Positions 44,671 through 56,959 of a stretch of DNA of 64,000 nucleotides are shown here, piece by piece. A program made the translations under genes and the position numbers. The first letter of the stretch is position 1. Each line of letters starts with the position of its first letter. The notes beneath the pieces are model-generated. The model searched no databases, was not told where the DNA came from, and was given only the letters and a program-made list of their open reading frames with translations. The stretch is from Proteles cristata cristata (taxonomy: Eukaryota; Chordata; Mammalia; Carnivora; Hyaenidae): NCBI GenBank assembly GCA_017311185.1, contig JAESUZ010000139.1:186001-250000 (forward strand), written 5' to 3'.

Positions 44671-47551
44671 CATTTTAATTGTGGGCCCCAGAAGAACCAT
44701 TCCTGAGCTGCCGGAAGGTCATGGCCCAACTTTTCATCCTCTGGGCTTAGATGCGTGGGCTCTCCCTGCCCTCTGCCCATCCTCAGGTGATCCTGAAGAG
44801 GTTAAAACATCACCTCCTTTTCCCAGGCAGCGATTAGTGGGGCCCTTTGTCTCATTATGTTCCCCGCCCAACAATGTTATCAGCGACTGTGGCTTCAGGT
44901 TCTTCTCAAAGGTATGATGCTCTTATGCCTTTGTGCATTGTAATGACCCCTGCGGTGGGGACAGTGTCCCAAGTTCATTGTATCAGGTGGAGAAGGAACT
45001 GACAACCAGAATGGGATTCCCAGGGTCCTCGTGGCAGTCGCCTGGCTGGGCCGGGAGCCTTTGCGCTCTGCCCTGTCAGGTTCCCAAGCATTTGCTGGCT
45101 AACAGGCTTCCTGACCTTTCCCTTGCTCCCGGTCAGCAGACGTCACTCCAGCTCAACCGGAGTACACGTCTCAGAGCCAGATTCCGGACCAGTGCACCGC
45201 TGGCTGGTTGTCACCCCCTCGGAGGGATTGGAGAAAGAGGCAGGAGGGTTACAAACTTGCTAAATAATCCATGCTTCCTTCTGTTGGAATTTTCTACCTG
45301 CTTCTAGAAGGCCATTATTAAACTTTTATTCTGCTTTCGTGACCAAGGGATGGGGACAGAAAAAAAAAAAAAAAATCCTACCAAACCTCCAGTTGACCAT
45401 CAATGATAAAGATGAGGGGAGAGCTTCTAGGGCATTCTAACAGTTAAGTAAATCTTTCATTTTGTATGCTGGCAACAGAGGCAGACAAAAGAGAATACAT
45501 TAACCCAGTGCATGGGTTTAGTAGGCCCATCTTTTTAATATACTTCTTGGCCAGATTTCTATTTTTGCATTTTTACGTTTTGAGGTTTTGGCCTTTAGGT
45601 TTTTATTTATCTCTCTTCACCCACAACCTCCCTTCCACCCTCACTGAAAGAGAAAGAATCATCAGATTTTTTTTTTTTTTCCTCTTCTTTCAGGAACACT
45701 AACATGGATTAATATAACAAGGCCAAAGCCTGGTGTAGGGCTCCGCTTTCTCACCATACCCTTTAATCATTTGCGAGGGGTTGGGGGCATGTGATACAGA
45801 GGTGGGCGGGTGTTGGAGCAGAAAAAGGAGAGATGCTTCAGTTTCAGAGGGCCTGGAGGCAGAGTCCCAGAGAGCTGTTTCCATGGCAGTGCTATGGAAA
45901 CCAGGTTCCGCCGCTTCCCTCCTTCCCAGAGTAGAATTGCCATGTTTCACATCGCATGGGCTCCAAAAATCCCTGCTGGCATCCTATCCCAACTGTGACT
46001 TTATCATCGTAACCTCACCATAACCTACATTCTGGCTTCTTTAAATGGGGGCAGATGGGGAAGAAAATAGGAACCTAGTGCAAATCATTGGGTAGAAACC
46101 CTAAACCTTAAATCTTCTGTGCATTTTTCAGTAGGATGGAGAGGAAAATTAGTTTTACTGTACATCAGTTGTCATTTTTGTGTACATCCAGTTTTCTGGG
46201 TTCCATTTTATGATGTTGTCAAATCCCATAGTATTAGAGGTAGCAGCTCCGTATATATATATCTATAGTTTGTTGGGCTAAGTGTATGGGATCTATCTGT
46301 TTAGAGGTCTCATCTCCTATCTAGCCACATGTGGTGATCTTATCCTTCATGAGACCTGTACATGTGTGCTGATTTTCACAAATGGAGGACCAGATGAAAG
46401 ACTGTGGGTGACTCTTCGTTTTGCAGATGTCTCTCAAGTGCATGCACCTGCTGGCAGAGGGTTTGTGGCATCATTTCATACATGGAAACCTGCATTTGTG
46501 TGTGTGTGTGTCTGGCATAGGGTGTTGGGCTCCTGACATAGGGTGCTGATTTACGCTTGCATTTATCTCCTACTTGTGTTCTTTTAATGGGAAGATTATT
46601 GAGTCAGGGATGACGTCAAATGAAACCCATGAATACAGTTCAGAAGAAAAATAGCTGAAGTCTATAGGCACATATTTAGGAGGGAGATAGAAAATACATG
46701 AGTATTTTGGCCCACCTTTCCACTTCAAAGATAGACGTCGTGGGCTTTAATGAACACCACCAGGCAGTACAGTTTGCAGTGAGAGCTTATTTTGTTAGAC
46801 TTTAAAAACTGGTGATCTTTTTCTTTTCTCTTCTTTTTACTTCTCTAGTTCTGATATGACACAGAAACATCCCCAAAGGCTCATTATCAGACTGTGAATA
46901 CATATTTCCTGCGGTCCCTTCAAACGTTGGTAGCACACATCCCCAGATCTCCCTCCTCGAGCGACTCCACTTCCCTCCTCAATCAGCCCACCCTTAATGA
47001 TTTTTAATCATTTTCTGCGCAAAGAATTTGTGAATCCCAGGATACTTAGTTGATTGCTTCATTCTTATGGTGTCAGAAGTTCCTGTATATGTATTTTTTG
47101 TTGTTTGTTCTCAGTGGGGCCCGATACTAGATTCAGTTCTGAAATGTATTCCTGTCATGCGTTTTTTATTCAAGGGGGTTTTTGCCTTGTGGTTTAACCT
47201 CATTACCGATACGTCTGCCCACTGATCTGAGAAAAGGTACCTTAAGTTATGCTTGTATATTTACTGCCCCACCTAACTTTGTCATTCATAGATTCACCCA
47301 GTCGGTATTCATTTGTTGGTTACTTCATTCATCCTTTCGTTCATGCCACCACAGATAGATCCTACATGCGTAGTGTCAGGCCATGTTTTTGTCACACCAG
47401 AGAAGCCTAAGATATAAAGTTGAACCATACGGAGTTGCTGATACTCCACTGCTTTTGACCCATTAAAGGGCAATTTTATATCTTTAAGATAAAGGTACAG
47501 TATAAAAAAGACCTAGAAAAACACGACTGACCTTTAAAGATAGATTTTAAA
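44671..47551. other. 2.9 kb of mostly unique sequence
   Basis: No exon supported. Includes an A tract (about 45361-45375), a T tract (45667-45680), an inverted repeat GTTTCCAT...ATGGAAAC (45877-45901), a TA run (46252-46264), a TG run (46497-46512) and an AP-1/CRE pair (46600-46618). The frames at 44933-45307 and 45699-45950 are not recognised. Confidence 0.35.
46600..46618. promoter_or_regulatory. AP-1 site next to a perfect CRE
   Basis: TGAGTCA (46600-46606) is followed four bases later by the palindrome TGACGTCA (46611-46618). Both are consensus bZIP sites. Function is inferred from motif only. Confidence 0.35.
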
Positions 47552-47771
47552 AAATCAAAGAGATAAGGGGCACCTGGGTGGCTCAGTTGGTTAAGCCCCT
47601 GATTTTGGCTCCGGTCATGATCTCACGGTTCGAGGGTCCGAACCCTGCGTCACGCTCAGGGTGACAGCTCAGAGCTTGGAGCCTGCTTTGGATTCTGTGT
47701 CTCCCTCTCTTTCTGCCCGCCCCCCATCAAAAAGTAAATAATGTGAGAAGAATTTTTTAAATCCAAGAGAT
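47552..47771 (+). mobile_element. Felid CAN-SINE, plus strand, shortened
   Basis: Body about 47566-47757. GGGGCACCTGGGTGGCTCAG head, GGGTCCGAACCC in place of the usual B box. The CT-rich segment is truncated (CTGCCCGCCCCCCATC). TSD AAATCAAAGAGATA / AAATCCAAGAGATG, two mismatches. Confidence 0.92.
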
Positions 47772-48930
47772 GAAAGCTCAGAGAGGAGTTGAAAAGGTGT
47801 TCAGCACCAGGAGGAACTGGAGAATGAGAATCCAGGCCCTCTCAGGGCACTGAGGTGTCTGCAGTGGCCACCTGTGGCCATTTTAGTTTCAATTTAAATT
47901 AGTTAAAATTTAAAACTCCTGGCCTTAGCGGTATGAGCGCCGTTGCACTGACCAGGGGTCCCGTGTGGCGGGTGGTGGGAGGATTGCGAAGCACAGACAG
48001 CGACGTTTCGGTCACCACAGCAAGTTGTATGGAACTTGATCACTGCAGACCTGAACAGGTCAAGAGAACCCAAAGGTCTTGAAACTTCTGTCATGGTAGA
48101 GAAAAGGTTTGGTGACTTGGAGGAGGCTCTGGTTATTCACTGAAATTCATTAGTTCTCTTTTTAAGCCCTGTAGCTGCTTCCTGTTAGTGGCCCCGGTGA
48201 ACTCGGTCACAAACCCCAGAGCAGACAAAATCAGCGTCACGTTAAGAAAATGCATGTGCGGGGTGATTCTCGCCTTTTCTAGCCGTCTCCGCCAACCCTA
48301 ATGGCTAAATGGAACATTTGAAGTCTGACTTGGCTCCTCTTTCTCTTTCCGGTCCCTCTAGCCGAGAGTTAGTGCACATGAAGGAAGACGGAAGAGCAAG
48401 GCTATCACATGCCTGCCTTCACATCTCTTGAAAGAGTTTTGTATTTTAGGCATTATGTTCCTAAATCCAACCACTCTTCGGGTTACCTGGAGACTCAGAT
48501 GTTTGATCCCAGCTCTAAATCTCTGCCATCTCCTTCCTGATGACTCTTTATCTATGGCAACCTTCTTGTTTTCATCCAGAAGGAACCGTCTGGGGGAATC
48601 CTGAAGTGGTGACACATTCATCATTTTTGCCTCTGAGTCATTTGCCCACGTTGATCCGAAGACTCAGCTGGTGGCACGTGACAACACTTGTACATAGAAA
48701 CACAAACACTGTCAGCCTTGTGATTTTCAAATGTCCCCCAAAGGTGAAGCTGTACAGCTTAATTAAAGCAAGGCTGAGAGAAAACCAAAAACATCTGAGA
48801 AGGTAATTGTGTTAGATTGGACATAGCTTTACCGACTTGTATGTACACTCACTTCAAAATAGAAATGCGTTCCAAATTTGCCCCGACATTTACTGTACAC
48901 CTTATTGAATGAATTAGCATTTGGGCAGGC
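47772..48930. other. Unique sequence, possible conserved block
   Basis: 48640-48790 includes GGTGGCACGTGACAAC (an E-box CACGTG) and TACAGCTTAATTAAAGCAAGG and looks like slowly evolving non-coding DNA, which I cannot test. No exon supported. Confidence 0.3.
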
Positions 48931-49090
48931 TTGTGTCTAAGTCCTGCAGAAGTGACCTCTGGGAAGTGCCTTTAATCGTACCTTCAGTTTCCTCATTTGC
49001 CACTGAACAGTGTAGAGTGGTCATTAGGATGAAATGAGAATACGTGCAAAACACTGGTGCATAATAAATGCTCAGTTTTTTAGCATTATT
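48931..49090 (+). mobile_element. MIR fragment, plus strand
   Basis: GACCTCTGGGAAGTGCCTTTAATC, TTCAGTTTCCTCATTTGCC and CACTGGTGCATAATAAATGCTC follow sense MIR. Confidence 0.65.
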
Positions 49091-49124
49091 TAGCTCATAA
49101 TTTAGCTATTATGAATACTGTCAT

Positions 49125-49157
49125 TTTGCTGCTGCTGCTGCTGTTGTTACTGCTGCC
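49125..49157 (+). repeat. Short (TGC)n run
   Basis: TTTGCTGCTGCTGCTGCTGT then imperfect units (TTGTTACTGCTGCC). It produces a poly-leucine stretch in a fortuitous frame. Confidence 0.85.
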
Positions 49158-49333
49158 AGCAAAACTTCTAACCATCACCCTGTTTCCACCTGCCGGTACC
49201 GAGTCCCAGAGTGTAGTAATGTTTGGAATCTACGGTATTCTCCCGTGCTTGCGTTTGCCCACTCTTACTCTTTCCTTATATCATAATTCTCATATTTGGT
49301 ATTGAAATCGATAACTCTTTGAATAGCTTTATT

Positions 49334-49545
49334 GGGGCACCTGGGTGGCTCAGTCAGTTAAGCAACCAACTGCGGCTCAGGTCATGATCTCTCAGTTCAT
49401 GAGTTCCAGCCCCACGTCAGGCTCTGTGCTGACAGCTCAGAGCCTGGAACCTGCTTCAGATTCTGTGTCTCCCTCTCCTTCTGTCCCTCCCCCTGCTTCT
49501 GCTCTTTCTCTCTCTCTCAAAAATAAGTAAGCATTTAAAAAAATA
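49334..49545 (+). mobile_element. Felid CAN-SINE, plus strand
   Basis: GGGGCACCTGGGTGGCTCAG head, GTGCTGACAGCTCAGAGCC body, TCAAAAATAAGTAAGCATTT tail. TSD weak. Confidence 0.93.
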
Positions 49546-50727
49546 CATCGCTTTATATCTTAGTTTTTACTTTTCTTAGTTTATTTACAGTTTGACATAA
49601 AACTTCCGTAAACTTCTCAATTGCTTACTTTAATGTAGTCTGGATCTCAGTTTACCATGCTTCACAAAATGCCTTTACTGATCTCTCTACTGTGGTCCCT
49701 TTAAGGGCAAGTCTCTTATCTTTCCATTCCCAATGCAGATGATTTCATGGTTTTAAATCCCATGTGTCTGTGATGGACACCCGGATCAACATATCTGTCT
49801 TACTATTAATTTTCTCTTCTTCACTTCCATTTCTTTCAGGTGTAATTTAATCTTTTGCAGATATTTCAGATTTAACAGACTAAAACACTGAATTCTTTGT
49901 ATTTGTATTTTTTTGTTTGTAGGGTTTTATACTGTTCTTCCTTTGTTGAATGCCAAGCACTGTAGCTGGACCTTGCTAACAGTGTTTAAAGTTGAAATAG
50001 ATGTAGCAGCAGATGAGAAGAGGAAAAGTGGAAAAAAAAAAAAAGATACGTCTAGGTGAAAATAGAGATTGGAGACAGTAAGTAGTGGAAAATGCAAATA
50101 TGAGAGGGGAACAAAATTCTGCTCAAATGCCTGATCCCAAAGTCATTTCAGTCAACATTTTGCTGAGAATTTTGTTTCTGCGCAGAAGACAAGACTGCTA
50201 ACATTTTCTTGCAGTTTCTTCTGTTGGGCATAGCCCTAGAAATGGTGGCACACAGTGTCTTGAGCACAGATTGGGGCTTAGCAAATATTGAATTTTTTAT
50301 GGTTGGATAGACTGATTAACTGAAAAACTTAACCCTGCCTACAAACACCACTGTATCTTAAGAGCACAGGGCATACTTCCTTTTTTTGCTTTTGAGACTT
50401 CTATAAAACATGGGTCATAGAGCCTTTAAGAATGTAGAGAAGGCTAGAGAGCCCTTTTTCAGAAAAGTATCCATGTTCTGCATATGGTTTCAGGAGATCT
50501 ATGAATCCCTTGAGGCCATTCATGAGCCCTAGGATTAGCATCTCTGCTCCTTATTCATATGTTTCCCTTGACGTCTGCCTCATTCCTTATTTCCGTTAAA
50601 AGATGAACCCTGTGCCCAGTTCCAAGCCAGAAGTCTTTGTGTCGTCATCTACTTTCTGCCTTCCAATCAGGCTGCTGTGTTAATGGCCAAGTCCACAGCT
50701 TCATACATGAAGCCCAGATTAATGAAT
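49546..50727. other. Unassigned sequence with an L2 remnant
   Basis: 50200-50330 resembles a sense L2 3' end (GTGGCACACAGTGTCTTGAGC, GGCTTAGCAAATATTGAA). An A tract lies at about 50032-50044. The rest is not recognised. Confidence 0.35.
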
Positions 50728-51010
<283 letters not shown>

Positions 51011-51620
51011 AATTTTTTTTTCCTTAATGAAGGAAAATGCCTTTTGTTGTGCTCACGTAAGTTACATCGTCCTGAATGTCATTGTGCGGGCATGCGGAGG
51101 ATGCCTCTTTCTGACAACAATGACCATCTTTTTTACAACTGGGGGTCATCTGTAAATAGGGCCTTTACCTTACCGAGTGGGAACGGGACGACAGGGAGAG
51201 TTTGGTTTTTATACGGACAGCTCTGTTTTATTTTGACATCTCCCTCATTATCCCTTCCACAGTCATACATGTCCAGTGCCCATTTATGGAAGTTAGGCCC
51301 CTGGTCTTGGCCCATTACCATAGGTGTCAGTGGTTACTGATTAGACAGATGAATTTTGCCACAAGATTCAATACATCCGTCCTACTTGATATGACAGGTA
51401 GCTAATGTTTTGTTGCCCACTGGTACCTTAACCCAATTCATACAGTCAGGCTTTCCTACAGAATGGTAAACCATTGTTTGTGGATATATTTTAGAGGTAG
51501 CAGAAAGGAGGAGAAGACAGGCTGTCTGTGATCCTCTGTTATCCAGTGTGAGGAGCTGGCCCAGGGCTTGGGTATATTGACAGAAGCAAAGAAAGAGTAT
51601 TATTTTTTGTTCCTCTGATT
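51011..51620. other. Unassigned unique sequence
   Basis: Nothing recognised beyond T and A tracts at 51011-51020. Confidence 0.35.
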
Positions 51621-52200
51621 CATTGGCAGTTGAGATAGTCAACAGTTTTGAATACCTACTGTGTGCCAGACACTATACTAAGCATTAGAAATGCAAAAAA
51701 CTATTAAGAAGGACACAATATTTGCCTTTAAGATTTTTATAGTCCAGAGTGGGATGTAGACATACAGACTGTTTGTTCAATAGCATCAGGGATTATTCTC
51801 CTTCTCTGCGGCCTATAGTGAGGGAGGCAGGCTGCTGACAAAGTATATAGGCTCACTCACCAGTAAGAAAATCTTTCAGAATGATCATGTGTTTACTCAG
51901 CTACATTTATTCAACACGTATGTCCTGGGTGCCCATCGTAGTTGAGACCTTGGGAATACTGAGTGACAAGAGAGACCCTGCTTTGATAAAAACTTACATT
52001 TTCATGAGGGAGGCAGACAGAAAATAGATAACACAAAAATATAATCTGAGACAGAACTAAATACTACAGAGAAAGTAAAGCAAGGTGAGGGGATAAAGAA
52101 AAAATGGAGGAGTGGGTGTGGGTTTATATGGAGAAGATGGGTGAGGAAGGTCTCTGTGAAGAGGTGGCACCTGAAACCTCAAAGAGATGAAGTCATGGCC
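51621..52200 (-). mobile_element. L2 fragments, minus strand
   Basis: 51645-51770 (ACCTACTGTGTGCCAGACAC, TAAGCATTAGAAATGC) and 51895-52200 (CATTTATTCAACACGTATG, GAGGGAGGCAGACAGAAAATAG, GAAGGTCTCTGTGAAGAGG) are antisense L2. Confidence 0.65.
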
Positions 52201-52354
52201 ACGTGCCTGTATGCAGGAGCTAAGACGTGATCTTAGCCTCTTGGCCTCCAAACCACATGGTTTTTCTACCACGCATCTCTGCTCAGAGTTGAAGAGCAGG
52301 GAAAGCTTATTTGGGAAGTTAGAAAATTGGTTTTTCTGAGATTGGTATTCTAGA

Positions 52355-52570
52355 GCAGTGGTTCTCAATAGGTGACGTTGTCCCCAGGAAATGTTTGCCA
52401 ATATCCGGTGATATTTTCGGTTGTCACAAGTTGGGGTAGAAAGTGCTGTTGGAGTCTTGTGGGTAGAAACTATGGATGCTGCTCAACATCCTACAAGGTA
52501 CAAGATGGCACCTCGATCAGAGAATTATCTTGCCCAAAATGCCAGTAGCGCCGAGGTTCAGAATTACGAA
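52355..52570 (+). mobile_element. MER20-like hAT element, near complete
   Basis: Starts CAGTGGTTCTCAATAGG (52356), then CCCCAGGAAATGTTTGCCAATA, GTTGTCACAAGTTGGGG, ATGGATGCTGCTCAACATCC, GAGAATTATCTTGCCC and GTAGCGCCGAGGTTCAGAA at the end. About 215 bp, the usual full length. Elements of this type have been reported as donors of regulatory sites in placental mammals; nothing here shows activity. Confidence 0.8.
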
Positions 52571-54530
52571 CTTTCAGAGTTATATTCCTGCATTCTTGAC
52601 CTGTTCATAACTTTAATTAGTATATATCATCAGTTATCACCCTGATTTTTTTCTTTGCTCTTGTTCTAAGGAGAAGTTAAGGTCTACCTAGAGAAGGAAG
52701 ACCCTTGTTACCATGCTGTATTTTGTTTTGCTTCATTTTTGTCAATAAGTGGTTGTCTCCTAGCACCATTTTATCTATCTTTGATCGTAATCTGGGCTCT
52801 GATTCTAGGGCTCCGGAGCCCCTCGGACATTCTGAGCCATTCTAGTGAAGTCCTGAGGCGTCTGCACTGAACTTCCCCATTGCTTCATGCTGAGCTTCCT
52901 CTGGGGTGGTTTAGCATTCAAGCCGTCAGCATTAGAAATAGAACTTCCGCCAGGAAGTTGTGTGAATTTGGAGCAGATCAACCCTAACTCCTTCCCACTA
53001 CCAAACTCAAAGTGACCCCAGCAGCTCTGAGATTTAGAACATGGTCTAGTAAGCAAATTGCCCTCTATCAGGTAGCACCCCTTCAAGGTTTAAAATGCTG
53101 ATACACACTGATGGGAGAAACAGAATGACCCCTGTCTCCCTGCCTCCCCCCCAGAAGAAAAGTACAGAGTACAATTTTTATGGCTTTCTTGATCTAGACA
53201 TTACTATAACTCAGAGCTGCTACAGTTTACGGACGGTCCTATAAAGGTAGCTTCTCCACACGTTTGCATCTAACTTCATAGCATACAAAGTCATCCATGG
53301 TCATCATTTGTTTCTCTAGGTCAAGAGGCTCATTCCATTTCTTAAAGGATGAAAGATGACATGTTGTCTTTCTGCTTCTTAAACATCATCCCATCATAGG
53401 AGTAGTCCGTAGCTGGGTGGCCCTGGGTTATTCTGTGACAGTCTTCTCTGAGAGAACAGGGATGTGAAAGCAGGCTGAGGGTCCTCGGTGTGCTGCCTTG
53501 GCTTTTAGAAGCCTCTTGGCACCTTTGCATTCCCTCCAACTTGCCTGATGGCAAAAAATGCCTTCTACTTAATAAACGTCTGCTTGTAATATTCTGAAAC
53601 AAGGAGGCTAATCAAAGGCCCTGTTCTGGAGAACAGGGACGCTAAATGACAAGATTAATTTCCGTAATCAAGCAGCTTAATTTGGACACTTTCCCCTCTC
53701 TGTTGCTGATTGAAATGGAAGCAGATTCCGCGGTGGTGAGATTCCGTCCTGGCCTAGTAAAGCTTACTTACTGGGACTAGAAGAGGCGAGGCAAGGTGAC
53801 GTGGTAGGGGAAGAGGAGGGGAGGGGAGAGTGGGGGGAAGGGCTTGGCATGAAGTGAAATGTGAACCAATGCAGAAGAGTGACTGGAATTTTTCTAGGGT
53901 CTCTTATTAGAAGTGGTGTGAAGCAGTCTGGGCCGTTGTCTGTAAGCGACCACTCACCAACCTGAAATGTTTCCATCAGGAAGAACAGCCCAGTCGTCAT
54001 GGAGATGCACATAGCTGTCGCATGTCTGGGCAGAAGACTGCCAGGGATGTCTTCTGATCCACCTGCCTCTTTTCATAAAGCAGCCCAGAAATGTTAAGTA
54101 ACTTGTGTCTTGTTCATTAATACCAAGCGGACGAGACATTCAGGCCAGAAAGTCAAGAAGCTTAAGCACTCTCATGGGATTTGCAGGAAAACAAACAGGA
54201 ACATGGTGAGAGACCTTATGGTTGTGTAAGGTATTATAATTTACAAGGCACCTTCAGTATATTTAAGTGGTGGACCGTGTTGCTCAAATTAGAGTTTGAA
54301 CTGAATATTTTTAGATCTTTAATAACATAAATGATAACAATGTGCATGCTTATTGTATGTTAGAAAAGCAAGCAACTAATAATGGAAATTCAGACATCTT
54401 CTTTCCTCTTGCGCTGTACTTAGCATCGAACACTCTTTCCCTCAAGGGGAAAAAACAGATCTCACCAGTCTTGTAGTTTAGCGTAACTCTTTGGAACTTC
54501 GACCTTCAGGTTTTTCTCGCTCCAGCCTTG
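52571..54530. other. 2 kb of unique sequence
   Basis: No dispersed repeat or exon recognised. 53640-53740 (ACAAGATTAATTTCCGTAATC, CAGCTTAATTTGGACAC) is a homeodomain-motif-like block. Purine-rich at 53805-53840. Confidence 0.35.
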
Positions 54531-54733
54531 TTTATGATGAGGCTATTGTACGCTGGTCTGTGAGCCCTGGTAGGAAAAGCTGTGAGGTGTGTGATTCTGT
54601 GGTCAAGAAGCTGAAGACCTCTAGGGTTTAATGCTGACATCATCTTTGGTTTTCCGTGAGTCATGGAGCCTTTCTGGCTTCAGGTTCTTAATTATAAAAT
54701 GGCGTTGCTAATACTGACCTACCTCACAGAATA
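54531..54733 (+). mobile_element. Probable MIR, plus strand
   Basis: TGTGTGATTCTGTGGTCAAG, GTTTTCCGTGAGTCATGGAGCC, CTTCAGGTTCTTAATTATAAAATGG and GACCTACCTCACAGAATAAC follow MIR order. Confidence 0.55.
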
Positions 54734-54781
54734 ACTAGTAAGTTGTTTCTTTTTTTCCTTTTTTAATGTTTTTATTTATTT

Positions 54782-54825
<44 letters not shown>

Positions 54826-55005
54826 GAGAGCAGGGGAGAGTCAGAGAGAGGGAGATACAAAATACGAAACAGGTTCCAGGCTCTGAACTGTCAGCACAGA
54901 GTCTGACACGGGGCTCGAACCCATGAACTGTGAGATCATGATCTGAACCAAAGTCGGACACTTAACCGACTGAGCCACCCAGCGCCCCTACTAAAAAGCT
55001 GTTTC
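54734..55005 (-). mobile_element. Felid CAN-SINE, minus strand, with long GA array
   Basis: Body about 54750-54989. The GA array at 54784-54829 is the expanded CT tail segment. Head GACTGAGCCACCCAGCGCCCC. TSD ACTAGTAAGTTGTTTC / ACTAAAAAGCTGTTTC, two or three mismatches. The insertion falls exactly at the 3' end of the MIR-like sequence. Confidence 0.94.
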
Positions 55006-55299
55006 AAAGCTCTTCCCACACATGGAGTACTAAATAAATACTAGAAGATGAAATAAATGGACTCCTAAGTAAAATGTATACAAGGAAAATTCAGTTAAGA
55101 CTCAACCGGACTGAAATTGACAACCAAGAAGCCAGGCCATGTATTGTGTTGGGTATAAGGGAAGGGGCAACTTAATGCTCAGTAAACCCATGTGAACTCT
55201 AGGTTGGCACAGTGAGGGGGATGTGTACTGGGACACCACTTGCATGTTAGCCCCTGGCCTTCATGACCAAGATCTTAGAAAAATATGGTTAGCCCAATC
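55006..55299. other. Unassigned sequence
   Basis: Nothing recognised. Confidence 0.3.
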
Positions 55300-55530
55300 T
55301 GTTCATTTATTATTCTGTTTGTTTATTTATTTTGACAGAGAGAGAGAATGCAGGTGGAGAAGGGGCAGAGAAAGGGAAAAGGAGACTTGGAGAGAATCCC
55401 AAGCAGGCTCCATACAGTCAGCACAGAGCTCGATACAAGGCTTAAACTCACAAACTGTGAGATCATGACCCGAGCTAAAATCAGACGCTTAACTGACTGA
55501 GCCACCCAGGCACCCTTGTTCATTCATTTA
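55300..55530 (-). mobile_element. CAN-SINE, minus strand, older copy
   Basis: Body about 55312-55516 with TGTTTATTTATTTTGACAGAG left and GACTGAGCCACCCAGGCACCC right. Imperfect TSD TGTTCATTTAT / TGTTCATTCAT. Confidence 0.92.
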
Positions 55531-56050
55531 AAAGATATTTAGTGAGTACCCGTTATGGGCAAGGCATTATTGCTTCAAGACACTCTTCCAGACCTCATGG
55601 AGTTTAGAATTTATTGGAGGAGATAAAACATAACCAAGAGTATATAATATAAATCTCTATGAGAAACGCTGCAGGAGCTGTAAAACTAAGTGTTATATAT
55701 GAATGCAGAGGGGTGTTTTAATTAGTGTGATCAGAGAAAACACTCTTCAGGAGGCGGCATTTGAGTTCCATGGATGCCATGGGTAAGGACAAGGGCAGAA
55801 GGAGGGCAGTCGAGGTGGAGTCTAGGGCCAGCGTGGCCGAATATGAAAACGCACGAGTTTTTAAGAAGAGGAGTTTAGAGATCTTCTTTTGTATTTCTAT
55901 TGAATAGTTAGGACTAAAACATAGGACTAAAGCATAGGGGACAGATTATGGAGAGCCATAAATGACTGCGGAGAGCCTAAAAGGCATAACAACGTATGAA
56001 AGTACAAATTTTAGGAAGAGCGACCTAAAACTCTAACAAAGCACCGATCT
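55520..56050 (-). mobile_element. L2 fragment, minus strand
   Basis: TTCATTTAAAAGATATTTAGTGAG, GACCTCATGGAGTTTAGAATTTATTGG, AGGAGGCGGCATTTGAGTTCC and TATGGAGAGCCATAAATGAC follow the antisense L2 order over about 500 bp. The neighbouring SINE inserted at its 3' edge. Confidence 0.72.
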
Positions 56051-56959
56051 TTCTGGGATGTGAGGAGAGAAGAGAGTGAAAATCAATTGAACAAAACCTA
56101 AATAATGCACAGGGTAGGGTGGACAAAGCAAACCATAGAGGATTAAAGTGGCATTTAAAAGATTTCTTACCTAAGTATAAGATCTCTCCAACAAAAAGAA
56201 TCTGTAGAAATTGATATCAAAGAAGAGGCGAAAGTTTGACAGGTTCATGCCGGACCACCTACGAATGCACATTTCTAGGGAGAAAATAGAATTTGGCAGA
56301 TTCAGAGAACGATGAAAATGGGTAAATAATGAATAAAGCACTTGGTGAAGTGACAGTTCATATTGAGTACCACAAAATTCCGTGTAGTGTACTTTTACAT
56401 AGACCAGAGGGGCATAAAATGACTGGTTGGAGAAAACATAACTGCAGGTTCACAGGCAGAAAGGCCGATGCCCATTGGGGTTGAATCTCCATCAGCTGAG
56501 ACTTGGCTATGGGTGAATTGCTGTTCCTGCATAAGTATGTTTCATTTCTGGCTCCCCGCTGGTCACCACAGGCTTGGCTTTGCTGCATGCTCAGATGCAA
56601 AATGAAAGAAGTCTTTTAAAAGTGATTTTGTGCTTTTCATAGTCCTCCACATTTTGTTTTTGTTTCTGCATTTTTAAAAAATGTTTCAGTTTAGTATATA
56701 CGGAAAAAAGTTTTAAAACATCATAGTAAGATCAATGAAAAAATCTAATTCTAGGGAACAAGTATTGCGGACCAGCCAATTGGGAGGGAAACGGGGTTTT
56801 TCGAACGTGATGTCTACTCTCAACTGCTAGTTACTTGCTGTCTGAACTAGACAGGTCACTTACTACTGGCCATCGTCTAAGACTGTGACAATTTGCAGTG
56901 GTATATACACCCCAGCCCAGGGCCTGGCACAAGATCTGTGCTTTATTTTCTCCTAAAAC
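56051..56959. other. Unassigned sequence with a short L2 tail
   Basis: 56900-56950 resembles a sense L2 3' end (CCCAGGGCCTGGCACAAGATC). The remainder is not recognised. Confidence 0.35.

Noticed and set aside
49111..49305. Leucine-rich start resembling a signal peptide
   Set aside because: The leucines come from a TGC microsatellite; no downstream domain.
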